Below, one piece after another: positions 7,509 to 15,720 of a stretch of 25,183 nt of DNA. Numbering within the stretch: position 1 is the stretch's first letter; the number at the start of each line of letters is the position of its first letter. The notes below the pieces were generated by a model. It worked only from the letters and a program-made list of their open reading frames with translations. It was not told the DNA's origin and did not search any database. A program made the translations under genes and the position numbers. Where the stretch lies: IMG/VR virus record IMGVR_UViG_3300006853_000060, positions 1 to 25,183 of that record; one strand, 5' to 3'. The DNA comes from a virus.

Positions 7509-8102
7509 ATGTTGAAGCGGGGCTTGGCGGCTTTGGCCGCGATTATTTGCGCCGGCGCCATCACTTATGCCGCCAACATCCCTCTTCTGACCGGTCCGGT
7601 CGACCCCGGTAATCTCAGGGGCACGCTCAACGCCTTGATCCAAAGCATCAACGCCAACGTCGGCGGCTTGCTCAACGCGCAGACCGGTTCGACCGGCACG
7701 CCGGCAAACACCACCGAGACGACTCTGCAGCAGTACACGATGCCGGCCAACACGCTGACGACAGCGGGCCAGAGCATCCGGGTCACGTGCTGGGGCACCA
7801 CGGCGTCGAACGGTAACAACAAAACCATGAAGCTCTATTTCGGAGCTTCGGTGATCTCGACCGGCGTCCTGACCCTGAACAACAAGTCCTGGCGCCTCGT
7901 GGTGACGGTCATGCGGACCGGCGCGGCGACCCAGGCGGTCCTGGGCTCGGGTGTCGGCGATGCCACCAACGTCGCGACTTACACCAATGCGGGGACCGAT
8001 AACCTCGCCGCCGGCGTTTTGATCAAGTGCACGGGGGAAAACGGCACCGCCAGCGCCAACGACATCGTGGCGACCGGCATGATCACGGAGCTAATCAAAT
8101 GA
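7509..8102 (+). CDS. signal-peptide protein with phage beta-sandwich domain
   Basis: From ATG 7509 the product has 197 residues. CAGGAG (7495-7500) is 8 nt upstream of 7509 but only 2 nt from the ATG at 7503, so I take 7509. The N-terminus looks like a Sec signal peptide: MLKRG, a hydrophobic core LAALAAIICAGAI, and a probable cut after TYA (about residue 21). The mature part contains LQQYTMPANTLTTAGQSIRV and KTMKLYFGASVIS, a beta pattern I know from phage tail and capsid-surface proteins. An exported protein inside the tail operon is unusual. It could be a virion protein with a cleaved leader or a periplasmic/surface protein that blocks reinfection; the sequence does not decide. Confidence 0.7.
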   Translation: MLKRGLAALAAIICAGAITYAANIPLLTGPVDPGNLRGTLNALIQSINANVGGLLNAQTGSTGTPANTTETTLQQYTMPANTLTTAGQSIRVTCWGTTASNGNNKTMKLYFGASVISTGVLTLNNKSWRLVVTVMRTGAATQAVLGSGVGDATNVATYTNAGTDNLAAGVLIKCTGENGTASANDIVATGMITELIK

Positions 8103-8377
8103 GTGGAAAGACCTTCTCGATCGCAGAGCAGGATTTGGTAATTCCTGACACCAAGCTGCGTCTTCGCTTCCGAGCCGATCCCGTGGATTATTCCAACTCG
8201 ATCCTGCGGATCTACGGTGAAGATGGGCGTTACCTCGAAGCCATCTTCAACCGTAATGGCCTGCTCGTCGGCGAGCCACATATGGTTGATCCCGCGGCGA
8301 TCGCTGCGGAAAAGGCCAAGGCTGAAGCCGACGCGGCTGATGCGGCGAAGGTCAAAGAGGAGGCCAAAAATGGCTGA
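8099..8377 (+). CDS. small virion-module protein, unknown
   Basis: A 92-residue protein whose ATG (8099-8101) overlaps the previous stop as ATGA, which suggests translational coupling and fixes the start. Residues 1-60 look like a small beta fold (FSIAEQDLVIPDTKLRLRF, ILRIYGEDGRYLEAIF), and residues 65-92 are an Ala/Lys/Glu-rich helix. No family recognised. It lies between the signal-peptide protein and a 53-residue protein, in a run of small genes that leads to the ejection proteins. Confidence 0.65.
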   Translation: MSGKTFSIAEQDLVIPDTKLRLRFRADPVDYSNSILRIYGEDGRYLEAIFNRNGLLVGEPHMVDPAAIAAEKAKAEADAADAAKVKEEAKNG

Positions 8378-8531
8378 AAAAGGCGGAAAGTCCATGCTGG
8401 AGGGGCTCGTCAACCGCAGCCCCAAGGACGGGGACGCTTCGATGACCCCGAAGGGCGGGAGCGTGAACAGTGAACCGACACGTTCCTCGACCGCGCCAAG
8501 CCCCAAGACCCTCGGGCCGCGCTGCGCCTGA
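8370..8531 (+). CDS. 53-residue basic, probably unstructured protein
   Basis: The ATG at 8370 lies inside the end of the previous gene and follows a strong AGAGGAGG (8355-8362), 7 nt away. The product is Ser/Pro/Lys-rich and begins MAEKGGKSMLEGLVNRSPK, ending SPKTLGPRCA. Small proteins of this kind, with a PxTxGP-like tail, recur in the same place in related phages as far as I recall; function unknown. Its last 62 nt are also read in another frame by the GNAT gene starting at 8470, an unusually long overlap. Confidence 0.6.
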   Translation: MAEKGGKSMLEGLVNRSPKDGDASMTPKGGSVNSEPTRSSTAPSPKTLGPRCA

Positions 8532-8988
8532 GTTTCAATGGGAGCGATTCCCCAACATAGCGGCGGAGCTCCCGCCGCTATTCAAGCGCCACTGGCAGGA
8601 AGTTGCGACCAACCAGGACGCGGTGCCGCTGGAAATTGACTGGCAGCGCTATTACGAGATGGATCTCGCGCGCGTGCTTCATGTCTTGACGGTGCGCGTG
8701 AGCGGCTTGCTCGTTGGCTATCTCTTCGTTTTCATCCATCCGCACCAGTACTACGCTTCTACCCTCCACGCGCAGACCGATCTTTACTGGCTCGACCCCG
8801 TGTTCCGGCGCGGGTCGATCGGCATTCGGATGTTTCGCGAGCTCGAAACCTATTTGCGAGCTCATGGCGTCAAGGTCATCATGACCAACGTGAAATTGCA
8901 TTTCCAGAAGGAACGCGGTACGCTTGGCAAGCTGTTTGAACGGCTCGGCTATGTGCCTGAAGACGTTCTCTATTCGAAGGTGCTGTAA
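8470..8988 (+). CDS. GNAT-type N-acetyltransferase
   Basis: A 172-residue protein starting at GTG 8470, with GGGAG (8457-8461) 8 nt upstream; no ATG is available in frame nearby. The GNAT pattern includes strands around VLHVLTVRVSGLLVGYLFVFI (split about 69-89) and the acetyl-CoA motif with DPVFRRGSIGIRMFRELE (109-126), where RRGSIG corresponds to the R/Q-x-x-G-x-G/A pyrophosphate loop. The end (LFERLGYVPED) is typical of the family. GNAT enzymes move acetyl from acetyl-CoA to amines; the substrate here is unknown. Its place in the virion operon suggests it modifies a virion or host protein. The first 20 residues are Arg/Pro-rich and overlap the preceding gene. Confidence 0.75.
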   Translation: MNRHVPRPRQAPRPSGRAAPEFQWERFPNIAAELPPLFKRHWQEVATNQDAVPLEIDWQRYYEMDLARVLHVLTVRVSGLLVGYLFVFIHPHQYYASTLHAQTDLYWLDPVFRRGSIGIRMFRELETYLRAHGVKVIMTNVKLHFQKERGTLGKLFERLGYVPEDVLYSKVL

Positions 8989-9935
8989 TGGGCGCTTTTC
9001 TCGCCGCGGTCCCCGCAGCCATCTCAGCCGGCAGCGCGCTCTACAACATGTTCCAGGGCAGCCCCGGGCAGAACGTGAAGGCGCCCGCGATGTGGCAGGC
9101 GCCTCGAATGAACGAGGCCGCTACCAGTGCCCTGGATGCGATTCCGCAGCAGAGTCAGTACAACACCTACGGTCAGACGCTGCCGCTGGCGGGGGCGACC
9201 ACCGCCGGGCTCTACAACAACCCCTACGCCCAGTTCATGCAGGGCGGTGCGGCCGGCGCGGCCGGGCTCGGCATGACGGGGGCGCTGAATGCGTTCGAGC
9301 AGGGCTCTTCGCTGTACCCCTACGCCCAGGCGGTCATGCAGACGGGCTTCGACCCACAGCAGGCGCTGTATGAGCGTACGGCCCAGCAAGTAGCGCAGCA
9401 GGCGCGCGCCGGGCAGGCGGCGCGGGGCGTCCTGACGACGCCCTACGGTGCCGGGCTCGAGAATAAGGCCATGTCTGATTTCAATATCGACTGGCAGAAC
9501 AGCCAGCTGCAGCGCCAGATCGCTGCCGGCGGCGCCGGTCAGAACCTGATCAACGCCGGTGCCAATATCACGGCCGCAGCCCCGGGCAATTTCATGCAGG
9601 GTGCCACTTACCCCTACGCGACCTTCAACACGATCGGCCAGGGGCAGCTGGGCGCGCTCAACCAGTATGGCCAATTCGGTCAGAGCGCGGCGCAGATCCC
9701 GCAACAGCAGATCGCGAACTATCTCCAGTACATCGGTGCGGGGAACCAGGCCAACCAGGTGGCGAACCAGAATTACCAGACGCAGCTGAATCAGGCCAAC
9801 CTCGGGTTCAACCAGCAGCAGACCATGGGCAGCCAGTTCGGTCAGGGTATTTTTGGATTGCAGCAAGCCTTTAACAAGTACCCCGGCGTGAGCGGCGGCA
9901 TGGCTCCTTACACGCCTTACGGTCCGGGGTTCTAA
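8988..9935 (+). CDS. putative ejection (internal virion) protein, Gln/Ala/Gly-rich
   Basis: The 315-residue product starts with a hydrophobic, Ala-rich segment (GAFLAAVPAAISAGSALYNMF, residues 2-22 region) and continues with a composition heavy in Q, A, G, N and Y and little charge (e.g. the QQQIANYLQYIGAGNQ part). Low-complexity proteins of this size, placed after the tail genes and before very large ones, are typical of the P22/T7-type proteins that leave the head first to build a channel through the envelope. No specific family is recognised. The ATG overlaps the stop of the GNAT gene (TAATG, 8986-8990). Confidence 0.6.
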   Translation: MGAFLAAVPAAISAGSALYNMFQGSPGQNVKAPAMWQAPRMNEAATSALDAIPQQSQYNTYGQTLPLAGATTAGLYNNPYAQFMQGGAAGAAGLGMTGALNAFEQGSSLYPYAQAVMQTGFDPQQALYERTAQQVAQQARAGQAARGVLTTPYGAGLENKAMSDFNIDWQNSQLQRQIAAGGAGQNLINAGANITAAAPGNFMQGATYPYATFNTIGQGQLGALNQYGQFGQSAAQIPQQQIANYLQYIGAGNQANQVANQNYQTQLNQANLGFNQQQTMGSQFGQGIFGLQQAFNKYPGVSGGMAPYTPYGPGF

Positions 9936-11264
9936 ATGATCGGGCTCGGCGCGACTTACCCCGGCTATCTCGACGCGATGAAGGCGGAGGGCGCTGGGCG
10001 TCAGGCGCAGACCGCAGCCGATGCCGGCGAGATCGATTTCCAGGGGCGCGAGGCGCTCGGCCGTGCGCTGTTCATGGCCGGGGTGCCCGGCGCGCAACCC
10101 ATGCCAGGGACGCCGGCAGGAGGGCCTATGCCGCCCCCGCCGGGAGCGCCCTCCATGCCCTCGGCTCCTGCATCTCCAACGCTGCCCGGCGCCGATGTAG
10201 GGGGCGGGATGCCGGGGCAGGCGAGCGTACCACAGCCTCCCAGCTCAGGTGCGCCACCTGTCCCGGTAGCGGGGCCGCAGCTCGACCTCCAGACCGTGAT
10301 CGCCCGCATCCAGCAGGCCAACCCCGGGATCAAGCCGGCGGTGCTCATGAGCGCGTTGGAGCGGGCGCAGCCGATCCTGAGTCAGCAGGCGAAGCAGGAG
10401 CTCGCGATGCTGCGCATGGAGTTCCAGCAGCAGAGCCTAGAGCAGCGGCGGGTTATTGCCGAGCAAGGGCTTGAAATCAGGCGTGCCGCCGAAGATAGAC
10501 GCACTCAGCAGGGCGATCGTAGGTTGGAATTGGCGGAAAAAGTCGCTGATATTAATGCGGAACTTCGCCGACTGGCTGAAGAACGACGAACTGCACAAGG
10601 TGATCGTCGTTTGGCATTGGATGAAGAAATTCGTCGAAAGAATGTAGAATTGCGTGAAGCAGAAAATGCGAGGCGTACTCAGCAGGGCAATCGTCGGCTC
10701 GACCAGGCTGACGATCGGCTGGTTATCATGCGAGCCAACCAGCAGCGCTTGCGTGAAAACGCAGCCATCCGCAACGATGCTGCGCTGCAACGTCTCAAGT
10801 TGCAGCGCGAAGACATGGAGCGCAAAGCGCGGCAGGGCGATACTCGCATCTCCATCGCTCAATGGCGCGCAGTGCTGGATGCCGAGCACAAACGGACGGT
10901 GGAGATCATCCAGACCCACACGGCCGGGGGCATCGGCGTGCCTCAATCGGAGAAGCCAGATCTGATCGCTGCCGCCAACCAGATGCGCGACGACGCGATC
11001 GCGCGCATGCAGGCGATGATGCGCAGCGGCGGTAGCGCGCCGCCCGTGGCGCCTCCGGCTGAAGCTCCGTCGGCAGCGCCTGCGGTTGTTCCCCCCGCGG
11101 CAGCTCCCGCCGCACCGCCTGCCGCGCCCACCGCGGCGCCGACGCGTGCCACTTCGGCCGCAACCGCCCAGCCGGGGCAGGAGTGGGGCGGCTACGTTTA
11201 TATCGGCCCTGCCGACGGTGACCGGACCAAGCAGGAGAATTGGCGTCCGGCGCAGGTGCAATAA
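9936..11264 (+). CDS. putative ejection protein with coiled-coil repeats
   Basis: A 442-residue protein, starting right after the previous TAA. Residues about 45-115 are Pro/Gly/Ala-rich. Residues about 120-335 form long charged helices, containing two good 29-residue repeats (from RRTQQGDRRL at about 188 and RRTAQGDRRL at about 217) and a third, decaying copy. Residues about 365-425 are again Pro/Ala-rich, and the end carries a small segment with WGGYVYIGPADGD. The repeat DNA (10501-10680) has about 48% GC by hand count, below the rest of the gene, which hints at a transferred or recently expanded segment. Placement between two ejection-type genes suggests an internal virion role. Confidence 0.55.
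   Translation: MIGLGATYPGYLDAMKAEGAGRQAQTAADAGEIDFQGREALGRALFMAGVPGAQPMPGTPAGGPMPPPPGAPSMPSAPASPTLPGADVGGGMPGQASVPQPPSSGAPPVPVAGPQLDLQTVIARIQQANPGIKPAVLMSALERAQPILSQQAKQELAMLRMEFQQQSLEQRRVIAEQGLEIRRAAEDRRTQQGDRRLELAEKVADINAELRRLAEERRTAQGDRRLALDEEIRRKNVELREAENARRTQQGNRRLDQADDRLVIMRANQQRLRENAAIRNDAALQRLKLQREDMERKARQGDTRISIAQWRAVLDAEHKRTVEIIQTHTAGGIGVPQSEKPDLIAAANQMRDDAIARMQAMMRSGGSAPPVAPPAEAPSAAPAVVPPAAAPAAPPAAPTAAPTRATSAATAQPGQEWGGYVYIGPADGDRTKQENWRPAQVQ
10497..10757 (+). repeat. in-frame 87-bp tandem repeat (29 residues) in the ejection protein gene
   Basis: The codons for RRT at 10497, 10584 and 10671 are exactly 87 nt apart. Units 1 and 2 share RRTxQGDRRL and an ExL-rich second half; unit 3 keeps RRTQQGNRRL and then diverges. 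The DNA copies are already quite different (for example CAG versus CAA and CGT versus CGC codons), so this is an old duplication, not a recent one. Confidence 0.7.
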
Positions 11265-14200
11265 TGGCTGCCCCCTGGGAAGAAGCAGCACAGGCGGCCT
11301 CGGCGCCGGATGTGCCACCGTGGGAAGCTGCCCGCCCCACGATGCTCGAGCGCGCCGCTGAGCCCATCACATCGTTGCCGTCGACTTACAAGCGCCGCGT
11401 CGGCGAGGCGACCACGCAAATGTCGACCGGTGCCGGTCAGTTCATGTCGGGTGTGCGCTCGGCGGTAACCCCTTCGACGGGCACGGAGACGCCTGCGGAG
11501 CGCGGCGCTGGTCCCGTGAACGTGATCAAGGGTTTGCTCAACATGGTTATGGGCGGCATCGGCTACACCACGGCGCCGATCTCAGCGCCGGTGGAGACGG
11601 TCGTAGCGAAGCCCGTAGAGAACGTGACCGGCATTCCGAAGGAGTACACGCAGTTCGCGACGGAGCTCGCGATCCCCGGCGTTGGTTTCACACGGCTGAA
11701 AGGCCCGAAGGTTCCGGAAAAAGTGACGCCGCCGCGAGAAGCGGAAATGCCGCCGGCTGCCGAGCCCGTGCCTAGTTCAGAAGTTGTTCGCTTTTACCAT
11801 GGGGGATTTGAGCCAGGCGCTGGGGGTGCGCGATGGGTGACCACTGATCCGGAGTACGCGAGGAATTTCCGCGCATCTGGTCGTCCTAATCAGGTGCATT
11901 ACGTTGATATCCCTAAGGGTGATCCTGCGGAAATTGCGATGCGTTCATGGGATGATATTGATGTGCGTGGTGGCACCAATATGGTTGGACGCTACCACCA
12001 TGCAGAAATTCCGGAAGAATGGGCTAAGCGGATGCGCCCGCTTGAAGAAACGCCCATCGCCGCTACTCCCGAAGCTCCGCCTCCTTGGCAGGAAGCGCGG
12101 GCGGTTGCGCCTGAGCGTGTTGATCTGGCTGCGGTTTCTTACAACGGCAAAGTTTACACAGGGAATATCCACTCGGATGCGATTGAAAAGCTTATTCAAG
12201 ACACCGGTATGAATGAGGCGCGGTTTACAAAAATCTATAACGACATCATCCAAGGGTACGTGACTGATAAAGGGCGTTTTATTGACCGCGCAGAAGCGAT
12301 GAACCGCACGGGCGCTAAAAACAGTCGGATGGGAGGTTCAACTTATTTGGTAGTAGAGAAACCCACGTTAGATGCGCCCACTACCCGAACCGAACCACCG
12401 CCTCAATCTCTCAGCGGAGCCGCTCCCGGCGCTCCACCGCCTGGCAACGCCCCGCTTCCGCCCGCGCCCGCAGCTGCGGAGCAGGCCGTGCTCGCGCGCA
12501 TCGGCACGCAGCCGAAGGCACCCTGGTACAACGCGACTGACGCCTACACCGATCTCGTGGACAACCTGCATCCGATCCGGAAGCTCGTCGACGAGGCCGC
12601 GGCTGGCAAGCCGATCGATACCATCTTGAACCCCTACGAGCAGTTCCGCTTGGCGCGCGGCGTCGGCGGCAAGGCCGATCACTTCCTCCATCACGGCACT
12701 TTCGACCCCGTGACGTTCAAGAATGTGGGTCCGTCCTTCGCTGAGATCATCAAGCCGGTTGAGAAGGAGCTCGATAGCTTCAAGGCTTACCTCATGTCCA
12801 AGCGTGCTCTGGAGCTGGAGCCACGCGGGATCGAATCCGGTATTCCGCTCGACGCGGCGCGCGTGACCGTCGCCAATGGCGCCCGCTTCGAACCGCAGGC
12901 ACAGGCGCTGCAGCGATACCAGTCCGAAATGCTGGACTATGTGAAGAAGCTCGGACTTCTGTCCGACGATGCGGTGGCGGCGATGCGAGCGGCGTCCGAT
13001 GACTACCTCCCGTTCTACCGGGTGATGGACGATCCCCGCATGGGTGGCACCGGCGGCCGCGGCTTCACGACGCGCACCCCCACCAGCCGACTAGAAGGTT
13101 CGGAGCGGCTGATCGTCGATCCCCTCGAGAGCGTGATCCGGAACACGCATACCTTCATTACTTTGGCGGAACGCAACCGAGCACTCAATACGTTCGTCGA
13201 CTTCGCCACCGCCAACCCCAACGTGGTGAAGCTGCAGAAGGTAGGCCAGGTGCGGCCGGTGACGGTGCATGCGGATGAAGTCGGGCGCGTGCTCGAGGAT
13301 ATGGGCGTTCCGACCCAGATGTATGGACCTGCGGAAAGCTTCGATATTTTCCGTCGCATGGACAAGCAGCTCGCACCTGACGAGATCGCAGTCTGGCACG
13401 AGGGCAAGCGCACGGTTTATCGCACCGACCCCGAAATCGCTTCGATCATCAAGGGTATGGATCAGGAGTCCTTGCGCACCTGGGAGAAGGTTCTGGGGGC
13501 GCCGGCGCGGCTGCTGCGTGCTGGCGTGGTTCTCTCACCGGAGTACATGCTGCGCAATATCACGCGCGACCAGATGAACGCTTTCATCCAGTCGAAGCAC
13601 GGCTACAAACCGGTTTACGATCTGCTGAAGGGCCTCTGGCAAGTCGGCACTGGCGGCAAGGCTTATCAGAACTGGCTCAAGGGCGGCGGCTCGCAATCGG
13701 CGCTGGTCGCGATCGATCGCGATTACGTCGGCAGCGACGTCTGGCGCTACGGGCCAAACCCGACGGCGATGCAGAACGTCAAGAATTTCGTCAGGACACC
13801 CCTGGACTGGCTGCGTGCGGTTAGTGAGTCCCTGGACAACGCGACGCGCGTCGGTGAGTTCATGCGCGCGACCAAGGGAGCTGACGACCCCGCAGCGATC
13901 ATGCAGGGCAGCATGGCCGCGCGCAACGTCACGCAGGACTTCCAGCGTATCGGAGCGAAGACCCGCGGGATGAACAGCATCACGGCGTTCATGAACGCGC
14001 AGATCCAGGGCATGGACCGGGAGCTGTCGACGCTACGGCGCAACCCTGCATCGGCGTTGCCGAAGATCGCAGCCATGATTACGCTGCCGTCGGTCTATCT
14101 CTGGGCTGCCAATCATGGTGATCCACGTTATGAGAACGCGCCGAACTGGGAGAAGGACCAGTTCTGGTTCATCCTGCCCAGTGATCCGAACAAGGAGGCG

Positions 14201-15037
14201 TTCAAGGTTCCGAAGCCGTTCACGTTCGGCATGGCGTTCGGCTCCTTGCCCGAGCGCATCCTGTCCGACTATTTCAACGGCAAGCCGGAAGCCTACAACG
14301 AGTTCCTGAAGAACATCACGGGCACTATGACGCCCAACGTGGTGCCGACGTTTGCGGTGCCCATGATCGAGCAGTTTGCCAATCGCAGCATCTTCCTCGA
14401 TCGTCCGCTGGTGCCGGATCGGTTGAAGCGCGGCGTCGTGACGGAGCAGTACACGGCGCAGACGCCGGAAGTTGCGAAGCTGGTGGGACTGGGCGTGTCC
14501 AAGATCCCGGGTATGTCGGAAAGCGCGCTGGCCTCTCCGATCAACATAGAGAACTACGTCCGGCAATGGACGGGTACGCTCGGCCGTTACGGCATGGCTG
14601 CGGCAGACAAGTTCATCCCATCGGATAAGCCGCCGGCGCCGGCCGCTACGATCGCAGACATGCCGGTGATCCGCGCCTTCGTCTCGCGCTACCCCTCGGC
14701 ATCGGCGCAGCCGATACAGGACTTCTACAAGGCGCATGGGGAGCTCGAGCGGCTCGCCACGAGTGCGCGCAACTTGCAGCGGGAGGGGCAGTCCGAGCGC
14801 GGCGAGCTGATGCGGGCGCAGATCTACGAGCGCACGAAGGGACCAGCGCGGCAGCTGTCGGCGCTGAATCGGGAAATTCGTACGATCCAGGCCAGTCGCA
14901 CCATGAGCCCGGAAGACAAGCGGGAAAAAATCCGCAGCGCTTACCTCGAAATGATCAAGATTGCGGAGCAGGGCAACCGCATTATCAGGGATGCGAAGCT
15001 CCGCATCCGGCAACGTGGCTACCAGGGACCGGACTGA
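11264..15037 (+). CDS. large polyvalent ejection protein with ART-like insert
   Basis: I place the start at ATG 11264, overlapping the previous TAA (TAATG), giving 1257 residues. Residues 1-165 are Pro/Ala-rich linker sequence with a Gly-rich helix. Residues about 170-262 resemble an ADP-ribosyltransferase fold (FYHGG at 177-181, WVTTDPEYARNF at 191-202). Residues about 285-350 form a second compact domain (GKVYTGNIH at 295-303, GRFIDRAEAMNR at 337-348). From about 415 to the end is a long region of the kind seen in phage polyvalent proteins; the LRAGVVLSPEYMLRNITRDQ part (near 752-771) recalls the LPD38 domain. The C-terminus is a charged helix. Such proteins are packaged and injected with the DNA. 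The two inserted domains have lower GC than their surroundings. Confidence 0.65.
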   Translation: MAAPWEEAAQAASAPDVPPWEAARPTMLERAAEPITSLPSTYKRRVGEATTQMSTGAGQFMSGVRSAVTPSTGTETPAERGAGPVNVIKGLLNMVMGGIGYTTAPISAPVETVVAKPVENVTGIPKEYTQFATELAIPGVGFTRLKGPKVPEKVTPPREAEMPPAAEPVPSSEVVRFYHGGFEPGAGGARWVTTDPEYARNFRASGRPNQVHYVDIPKGDPAEIAMRSWDDIDVRGGTNMVGRYHHAEIPEEWAKRMRPLEETPIAATPEAPPPWQEARAVAPERVDLAAVSYNGKVYTGNIHSDAIEKLIQDTGMNEARFTKIYNDIIQGYVTDKGRFIDRAEAMNRTGAKNSRMGGSTYLVVEKPTLDAPTTRTEPPPQSLSGAAPGAPPPGNAPLPPAPAAAEQAVLARIGTQPKAPWYNATDAYTDLVDNLHPIRKLVDEAAAGKPIDTILNPYEQFRLARGVGGKADHFLHHGTFDPVTFKNVGPSFAEIIKPVEKELDSFKAYLMSKRALELEPRGIESGIPLDAARVTVANGARFEPQAQALQRYQSEMLDYVKKLGLLSDDAVAAMRAASDDYLPFYRVMDDPRMGGTGGRGFTTRTPTSRLEGSERLIVDPLESVIRNTHTFITLAERNRALNTFVDFATANPNVVKLQKVGQVRPVTVHADEVGRVLEDMGVPTQMYGPAESFDIFRRMDKQLAPDEIAVWHEGKRTVYRTDPEIASIIKGMDQESLRTWEKVLGAPARLLRAGVVLSPEYMLRNITRDQMNAFIQSKHGYKPVYDLLKGLWQVGTGGKAYQNWLKGGGSQSALVAIDRDYVGSDVWRYGPNPTAMQNVKNFVRTPLDWLRAVSESLDNATRVGEFMRATKGADDPAAIMQGSMAARNVTQDFQRIGAKTRGMNSITAFMNAQIQGMDRELSTLRRNPASALPKIAAMITLPSVYLWAANHGDPRYENAPNWEKDQFWFILPSDPNKEAFKVPKPFTFGMAFGSLPERILSDYFNGKPEAYNEFLKNITGTMTPNVVPTFAVPMIEQFANRSIFLDRPLVPDRLKRGVVTEQYTAQTPEVAKLVGLGVSKIPGMSESALASPINIENYVRQWTGTLGRYGMAAADKFIPSDKPPAPAATIADMPVIRAFVSRYPSASAQPIQDFYKAHGELERLATSARNLQREGQSERGELMRAQIYERTKGPARQLSALNREIRTIQASRTMSPEDKREKIRSAYLEMIKIAEQGNRIIRDAKLRIRQRGYQGPD
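11767..12376 (+). other. low-GC domain cassette inside the large ejection gene
   Basis: By hand count GC is about 55% over 11761-12060 and about 46% over 12121-12360, against 65-70% in 12481-12600. Third codon positions turn to A/T. The segment covers the ART-like domain and the GKVYTG domain and is flanked by Pro-rich linkers on both sides, as expected for modules exchanged between phages without disturbing the rest of the protein. Confidence 0.55.
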
Positions 15038-15438
15038 TGCGTGATGACTTGCTCAACCTCGGGCGCTTCGCTCCCGTGCACACCCCCGCATTGAAGGACG
15101 TGGACAATGTTGTGCTGCCGCCGATCCGGCAGCCGGAAGCATCGGCGCCGAAGACGGTGGAGAGTGTGCTGGACGCAACGGGGAAGCTCGAGCGCATCAC
15201 GGACAAGGCGCTGGATCTGCTCGAGCAGGTCATCGGCGAAGCGCCACAGTGGGACGATCCGAAGCTGCTCAATGCGCAGATCACGGCATCTCAGTCCATC
15301 ATCAACACACAGACCAAGGTTGACGAGACGCGGCTTCGCCGACGGCAGACCGATATCCTGCCGAAGCTGCTCGAGATCATGAGCCGGGAAGAGAAGCGGT
15401 TACCGGGACGTGTGATCGAAGGCGAGCTAGCTTCGTGA
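15037..15438 (+). CDS. small helical protein, last gene of the virion module
   Basis: A 133-residue protein whose ATG overlaps the previous stop (TGATG, 15035-15039). Residues 1-45 are probably flexible; about 48-125 are mainly helical with a conserved-looking pattern (ALDLLEQVIGEAPQ, then DETRLRRRQTDILPKLLEIM). The size and helical core with an arginine-rich turn recall some small terminase subunits, but there is no recognisable N-terminal HTH and no large terminase next to it, so I leave the function open. Its TGA (15436-15438) is followed with no spacer by the stop of the leftward module. Confidence 0.6.
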   Translation: MRDDLLNLGRFAPVHTPALKDVDNVVLPPIRQPEASAPKTVESVLDATGKLERITDKALDLLEQVIGEAPQWDDPKLLNAQITASQSIINTQTKVDETRLRRRQTDILPKLLEIMSREEKRLPGRVIEGELAS

Positions 15439-15705
15439 CTACTCATTAAGGTGTGCGCGGAACTCAATCGTTAGGTCGGCGTCGTTGCGCCGTATCGTCA
15501 GCTTGGGCTGACGCCGAGTGTGGCTCAGATAGCTATCCGGCACCTTGACGCTCCCGCCAGCTGCAATAACGACCTCAGCGAGCGCCCGCTCGGCCTGTTC
15601 AGCGCGCTTGCATAGCTGGGTGATGATCCCGGCGGCAATTGCAGAACTCTCGGCCATGTCGGCCCGATAGTTCTCCACCGACACAAAATCCCAATTCTCG
15701 CGCAT
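15439..15705 (-). CDS. small phage protein, Ea22-like in style, unknown
   Basis: An 88-residue protein from ATG 15705, behind GAGGG with 4 nt spacing. A helical N-terminal half (AIAAGIITQLCKRAEQAERALAEV split around 22-45) is followed by a beta-like end with LTIRRNDADLTIEFRAH. Proteins of this sort are common in leftward accessory runs of phages and have no assigned role. It is the last gene of the leftward transcript and its TAG abuts the stop of the rightward module. Confidence 0.6.
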   Translation of the reverse strand: MRENWDFVSVENYRADMAESSAIAAGIITQLCKRAEQAERALAEVVIAAGGSVKVPDSYLSHTRRQPKLTIRRNDADLTIEFRAHLNE

Positions 15706-15720
15706 GGTGCCCTCGGTTAA

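Noticed and set aside
15037-15438. Terminase small subunit as a firm call for the 133-residue protein.
   Set aside because: No HTH and no neighbouring large terminase; the resemblance is limited to helical pattern and size.
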